Shown one piece after another: positions 51,790 through 55,109 of a stretch of 55,109 nt of DNA. Position numbers and translations under genes: made by a program. The notes under the pieces were generated by a model, which saw only the letters and a list, made by a program, of their open reading frames with translations, was not told where the DNA came from and ran no database searches. This DNA is from Candidatus Mediterraneibacter pullistercoris (GTDB lineage Bacteria > Bacillota > Clostridia > Lachnospirales > Lachnospiraceae). Position 1 is the first letter of the stretch. Every line of letters starts with the position of its first letter. The stretch is taken from NCBI GenBank assembly GCA_019116885.1, contig DXAU01000051.1, positions 1 through 55,109 of the forward strand. Direction: 5' to 3'.

Positions 51790-52323
51790 ATGGCGAAAGG
51801 AATTATTATTTATCAGAGTAAATACGGAAGCACGAAAAAGTATGCGCAGTGGCTGAAAGAGGAGACAGGATTTGATGTCATCGAGGCAAAAAAGGCGAAA
51901 GCAGATACGATGAACGGTTATGATACTGTCGTGCTGTGCGGCGCTGTCTACGCCTCGGGCATTGCCGGGATTTCATACCTGAGAAAGAATAAAAATGCAT
52001 TGTCGGGGAAACACACAGCGGTGTTCTGCGTCGGCGCGTCTCCGTACGATGATAAAGCATTAGAAGAAATTAAAAACCATAATCTGAAAGACGATTTAAA
52101 AGATCTTCCTCTTTTCTACGGACGTGGAGCATGGGATGAAGATGCGATGACATTTACAGACCGCACGATGTGCAGGATGCTTCAGAAATCAGTCAGGAAA
52201 AAAGATCCGTCCGAATATGAGCCGTGGATGACAGCGCTCATGTGCGCGGTCGGACAGAAGTGCGACTGGACGGATAAAAAGTATCTGGAACCGTTGCTTG
52301 ATTATATAGAACAGGGGAAGTAA
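51790..52323 (+). CDS. Flavodoxin domain protein
   Basis: A 177-residue FMN-binding flavodoxin-like protein. The phosphate loop is YQSKYGSTKKYAQWL near residue 8, and LCGAVYASGIAGI and FCVGASPYDDKALEE follow at the expected spacing. It resembles the flavodoxin-like (HemG-related) group of Firmicutes, but haem synthesis is not implied by the neighbours. The ATG at 51790 follows GGGAGAAA; seven extra residues upstream are poorly placed. Confidence 0.85.
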   Translation: MAKGIIIYQSKYGSTKKYAQWLKEETGFDVIEAKKAKADTMNGYDTVVLCGAVYASGIAGISYLRKNKNALSGKHTAVFCVGASPYDDKALEEIKNHNLKDDLKDLPLFYGRGAWDEDAMTFTDRTMCRMLQKSVRKKDPSEYEPWMTALMCAVGQKCDWTDKKYLEPLLDYIEQGK

Positions 52324-52384
52324 ATAAGAACAAATAAGGAACTGGAAATCGGTATTTATCCGAATTTTATCTGTGGGAGGCTTT

Positions 52385-53251
52385 ATGAGCAAAAATACAA
52401 AACTTATAGCTGGTATCGGTGTGGCTTTGCTGATACTGATCGTTTTAGCGGCAGCAGGAATACGAAACTATTTTGTGCAGGACGAAACGTCGGATAAGAC
52501 ACGGACGGATAGCGGCCATACTATGCAGGCTGTTTATTTAAAAAAAGAAAACGGTGATAATATCTTTGTCAATTTGGAAAACAGCATGCCTTTTACCGGA
52601 ACAATTCCGCAGGGAGAGATTTATGATGAAAAGGGGGAAAAGATTTCAGAGCAGGATTTGAATAACGGCGATGTGGTGAATATTTATGGAAACGGAGTTA
52701 TGGCCCAGTCTTATCCTGGTCAGTACAATGGAATTACAAAAATAGAAAGAACGGAACAGGAAAATCAGAAGTACATCGAAGAACACAGTCATTTTCTGGA
52801 AGAATTTTTTGTGGAGAAAGACCCTTCCCAATTTCCTGAACTGAACGTACGCTATACGGATAATCTGGCAGATGTGACGGTAATGATCCCGGAGCCCCTG
52901 AGTTATACATGGACTTATGAGGAGAATGGAGAAAGTCATACGATTACTGCGGATACGCCGCATATCCTGCAGACAGCGCCTACGGAAGTGAAAAAACTTT
53001 CACAACAGATGCAGATGGAATTGGTGTTTGATGTAAAACCTGAGAGTGTTCAGATCCTTTCATGGGAGGACGCTCTGTTGGGGCAGTATCCGGATGATAC
53101 GGCATGGATACCGAAAGGAACATCTGTAGAAGTGCAGGAGAATGAGGAAGGAAATCCCGAATTCACGGCGCAGCCGGGACATGTATATCTGGTGCAGGGG
53201 CAATGGGAAAATGGAACTGCGGATTATGGACTTTGGACGCCGGCTGAGTGA
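52385..53251 (+). CDS. Membrane-anchored protein of unknown function
   Basis: A 288-residue protein with one N-terminal membrane helix (residues about 6-28) and a large extracytoplasmic part. A small beta domain (about 45-115) with FVNLENSMPFTGTI and VVNIYGNGVMAQSYPG looks like an OB- or DUF3221-type fold. A second part (about 145-288) has DVTVMIPEPLSYTWTYEE and ends in HVYLVQGQW. I do not recognise the family. The ATG at 52385 follows GTGGGAGGC. Confidence 0.65.
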   Translation: MSKNTKLIAGIGVALLILIVLAAAGIRNYFVQDETSDKTRTDSGHTMQAVYLKKENGDNIFVNLENSMPFTGTIPQGEIYDEKGEKISEQDLNNGDVVNIYGNGVMAQSYPGQYNGITKIERTEQENQKYIEEHSHFLEEFFVEKDPSQFPELNVRYTDNLADVTVMIPEPLSYTWTYEENGESHTITADTPHILQTAPTEVKKLSQQMQMELVFDVKPESVQILSWEDALLGQYPDDTAWIPKGTSVEVQENEEGNPEFTAQPGHVYLVQGQWENGTADYGLWTPAE

Positions 53252-53314
53252 GATTACAGTGTGTTTTTGATAAGCCGGAGGAAATCTGAAATAGCGAAAA
53301 AAAGAGGTGTACCG

Positions 53315-53740
53315 ATGAGATTAAAAAATATATTGATCGTTGTTGAGGATATTGAGAGGTCAAAGCGGTTTTATCATGATCTGTTTGGTCTTGATATGGT
53401 GCTTGATAATGACGGAAATATGATTTTAACCGAAGGGCTTGTGCTTCAGAACAGAAAGATCTGGGAGAAATTTCTGGAAAAAGATATTATTCCGGAAAGT
53501 AATGCCTGTGAACTGTATTTTGAAGAGCGTGATATAGAGGCGTTTGTCCAAAAACTTGAGAAAATATATCCATCAGTCAAATATGTTAACAGACTTACTA
53601 CTCACAGTTGGGGACAGAAAGTAATTCGCTTTTATGATCCGGACGGGAATCTGATCGAGGTGGGAACACCGACAGGGAATGATAATTCAAAACAGATGAA
53701 AGGATTTAAACCGAAGTATTTTGGCAGAGCTAAAGAATGA
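53315..53740 (+). CDS. VOC (glyoxalase/dioxygenase superfamily) protein
   Basis: A 141-residue vicinal-oxygen-chelate fold protein. The start LKNILIVVEDIERSKRFYHD, LFGLDMVLDNDG and the C-terminal FYDPDGNLIEVGTP with the metal-ligand Glu are typical. The usual first metal His is replaced (NILIVVED), so classical glyoxalase chemistry is uncertain. The ATG at 53315 follows AGAGGTG. Confidence 0.88.
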   Translation: MRLKNILIVVEDIERSKRFYHDLFGLDMVLDNDGNMILTEGLVLQNRKIWEKFLEKDIIPESNACELYFEERDIEAFVQKLEKIYPSVKYVNRLTTHSWGQKVIRFYDPDGNLIEVGTPTGNDNSKQMKGFKPKYFGRAKE

Positions 53741-53758
53741 CGACGGAGGGGATATATA

Positions 53759-53929
53759 ATGGATGAGAACAGGCAGACAACAGTCAAAAAAACAGTGAAA
53801 TCAGGAATTACTTTCGGAAGCGCCCTGGCAATGGTAATCAGTTATAGCACATGGCATTCTGTCGGATGGGCAATCTTCCATGGATTGCTGAGCTGGGTTT
53901 ATGTAATTTACTTTGTTTTAAAATATTAA
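53759..53929 (+). CDS. Small membrane protein, 56 residues
   Basis: An ATG at 53759 with GGAGGGGA just upstream opens a 56-codon frame ending at TAA 53927-53929. Two hydrophobic segments (about residues 16-30 and 36-55) are separated by STWHSVGWAIFHG. The frame starts 19 bases after the VOC gene, so it is probably co-transcribed. Function is unknown. Confidence 0.7.
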   Translation: MDENRQTTVKKTVKSGITFGSALAMVISYSTWHSVGWAIFHGLLSWVYVIYFVLKY

Positions 53930-53971
53930 TGAAGTGTTTCTCTGTATCAGAACAGGAATTGGAGCGTGAAG

Positions 53972-54469
53972 ATGAAGATCAGAGCATACAGACAGGAAGA
54001 TATCAAAGAGATAGCCGAACTTTTCTATAATACAGTACATACGGTCAATGCGGCGGATTATACGGAAGAACAGCTCAATGCGTGGGCTGACGGCAATATA
54101 GATATGGAAGCGTGGAACGCCTCATTTCAGGAGCATATTACATTAGTAGCAACAGCGGAGAAATCAGAAGCCGCAGGTGGAAAGAAAGGCACAGAACAGA
54201 TCATAGGATTTGGGGATATGGACAGTGCAGGATATCTCGACCGATTGTACGTACATAAAGATTTCCAGAGATGCGGAACTGCAACTGCTCTCTGCGACCG
54301 CCTGGAGCAGACAGCGGATGCAGAGACTATCACAACACATGCTTCGATCACGGCGAGGCCCTTTTTTGAAAAGAGAGGATATCAGGTCGTGAGGGAGCAG
54401 CAGGTGGAGAGAAAAGGAGCATTGTTGACTAATTATGTGATGGAGAAAAGGAAAGAAAGGCGCGGCTGA
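53972..54469 (+). CDS. GNAT family N-acetyltransferase
   Basis: A 165-residue acetyltransferase of the PhnO/YafP-like type. The start MKIRAYRQEDIKEIAELFYN is typical, IIGFGDMDSAGYLDRLYVHK leads to the acetyl-CoA loop FQRCGTATALCDRLE near residue 97, and the C-terminal ITARPFFEKRGYQVV follows. The ATG at 53972 has GGAG 7 bases upstream; a GTG at 53966 is the other option. The substrate is unknown. Confidence 0.88.
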   Translation: MKIRAYRQEDIKEIAELFYNTVHTVNAADYTEEQLNAWADGNIDMEAWNASFQEHITLVATAEKSEAAGGKKGTEQIIGFGDMDSAGYLDRLYVHKDFQRCGTATALCDRLEQTADAETITTHASITARPFFEKRGYQVVREQQVERKGALLTNYVMEKRKERRG

Positions 54470-54473
54470 TACC

Positions 54474-54620
54474 ATGAAATGGGGATTTGTGTTTGCAGTC
54501 GGATTATGTCTGGCGTTTTATCTGTTTTACATCAATGGCCTGCTCCTGCTCAGCGTCAAGACCGCCGTGGTATTTACCAGGTATGTAAGAAGAAACGGTG
54601 CCATTACAGATACTGGATGA
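54474..54620 (+). CDS. Possible small membrane protein, 48 residues
   Basis: The ATG at 54474 opens a 48-codon frame to TGA 54618-54620 starting 4 bases after the acetyltransferase stop. One long hydrophobic segment (about residues 4-35) is followed by a basic stretch (TRYVRRNG). The RBS is weak (GAAAGAAAGG is about 15 bases away), so coding is plausible but not secure. Confidence 0.4.
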   Translation: MKWGFVFAVGLCLAFYLFYINGLLLLSVKTAVVFTRYVRRNGAITDTG

Positions 54621-54634
54621 GAAGAGGAGAAAAG

Positions 54635-54874
54635 ATGATTTTCAAGAAAGAAGTCTATTTCACAAGAGATATGGAAGATTATAATCGTGCAAAAGCTGTT
54701 CTTGTGGATCATGGGATTGAGTACACATCGAAATCCAATCCGATGACAAATCCGGGCAGATTCCATGGAACGCCGTTTATTGATGCGTCAGCGGCATATG
54801 AGTATCATTTGTTTGTTGCAAGAAAAGACGAAGAAAAGGCAAAGCAGGCGCTTCGCAGTGCAGAGGTGAAATAA
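54635..54874 (+). CDS. Small DUF2007-like protein
   Basis: A 79-residue protein beginning MIFKKEVYFTRDMEDYNRAK, with a central HGIEYTSKS segment and an EYHLFVARKDEEKAKQAL C-terminus. This layout resembles the small DUF2007-like (alpha-beta) family, but I hold the assignment loosely. The ATG at 54635 follows AGAGGAGAAAAG. Confidence 0.7.
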   Translation: MIFKKEVYFTRDMEDYNRAKAVLVDHGIEYTSKSNPMTNPGRFHGTPFIDASAAYEYHLFVARKDEEKAKQALRSAEVK

Positions 54875-54879
54875 AGAAT

Positions 54880-55109
54880 ATGAAATTAAGATACAAAAAA
54901 GCAGAACCATCTGATATTGATGTGCTTACAAAAACAAGAATAGAAGTGTTGCGGGCTGCGAATCGGCTGCCGGCCGATGCGGATATGAGTGAAGTAAGGC
55001 GGGCGTCTTATGCATATTACGAAAAGGCACTTTGCAATAATACACATACTGCATATCTGGTATACGATGAGAATACTGTCATCGGTGCAGGCGGCGTGAG
55101 CTTTTTTCA
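54880..55109 (+). CDS. GNAT family N-acetyltransferase (partial, runs off window)
   Basis: The ATG at 54880, 5 bases after the previous stop, opens a frame that continues to the window end (76 codons). The sequence KLRYKKAEPSDIDVLTKTRI and the HTAYLVYDENTVIGAGGVS strand at the cut edge are typical of the N-terminal half of GNAT enzymes. The acetyl-CoA loop lies outside the window. Confidence 0.75.
   Translation, partial: MKLRYKKAEPSDIDVLTKTRIEVLRAANRLPADADMSEVRRASYAYYEKALCNNTHTAYLVYDENTVIGAGGVSFF

Overview
This window looks like a chromosomal segment of a low-to-mid GC Firmicute in the Clostridia, most likely family Lachnospiraceae. The reasons are the DUF5685, DUF5688 and small-protein families, a SpaA/Cna-B-type sortase-anchored adhesin, an FMN-riboswitch-controlled RibU, a chorismate mutase-shikimate kinase fusion, GGAGG-type ribosome binding sites and sigma-A-type promoters with 17-bp spacers. 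The species cannot be fixed from sequence alone.

Layout. 1-80 is the 3' end of a 23S rRNA gene, followed by a terminator with no 5S gene between. 284-2597 holds a conserved-looking 36-residue ORF and an overlapping three-gene unit (DUF5685, a J-domain protein with a Cys-rich tail, a membrane protein) behind a leader that folds on paper as a three-way junction. 2740-4098 is a secreted Trp-rich repeat protein. 4376-5393 is promoter, FMN riboswitch, terminator and the riboflavin transporter ribU. 5624-6943 holds a SleB-type cell-wall hydrolase and an acetyltransferase. 7008-10122 (minus) holds topoisomerase III and a YitT-family membrane protein. 10342-13485 holds a degenerate, shortened enolase paralogue and a YdbS/YdbT-like PH-domain pair whose promoter and RBS lie in a 44-bp palindrome. 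13624-15532 holds aroQ-aroK, yqeG and efp. 15785-20250 holds DUF5688 and a 1171-residue sortase substrate. Then come tRNA-Arg(CCG), an 84-bp dispersed structured repeat, a lone holin, a GntR/ABC operon (minus), nfo (minus), argS-alaX-CPBP protease, gltB-gltD and two tandem NlpC/P60 paralogues flanking the second copy of the dispersed repeat.

37375-51208 is a large cobalamin locus: cobO behind a palindromic operator candidate, a cobalamin riboswitch, the cobalt ECF transporter cbiMNQO, cobaltochelatase cbiK, a thiol peroxidase, the corrin-ring genes cbiD, cbiL, cbiF, cbiH, cbiET and cbiA, and the lower-ligand genes cobT, cobS and cobC. It combines cobalt uptake, anaerobic (early cobalt insertion) ring synthesis and nucleotide-loop assembly. 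cbiG, cbiC, cbiJ, cbiP, cbiB and cobU are not in the window. The right end (51251-55109) is a loose cluster of small genes: a lipoprotein, a flavodoxin, an anchored protein, a VOC protein, two acetyltransferases and tiny membrane proteins.

No single element is clearly a new system. The best candidates for something undescribed are the 84-bp structured repeat placed directly after terminators, the palindrome that carries both the -10 and the RBS of the PH-domain operon, the truncated enolase paralogue, and the three-way-junction leader of the DUF5685/J-domain operon.
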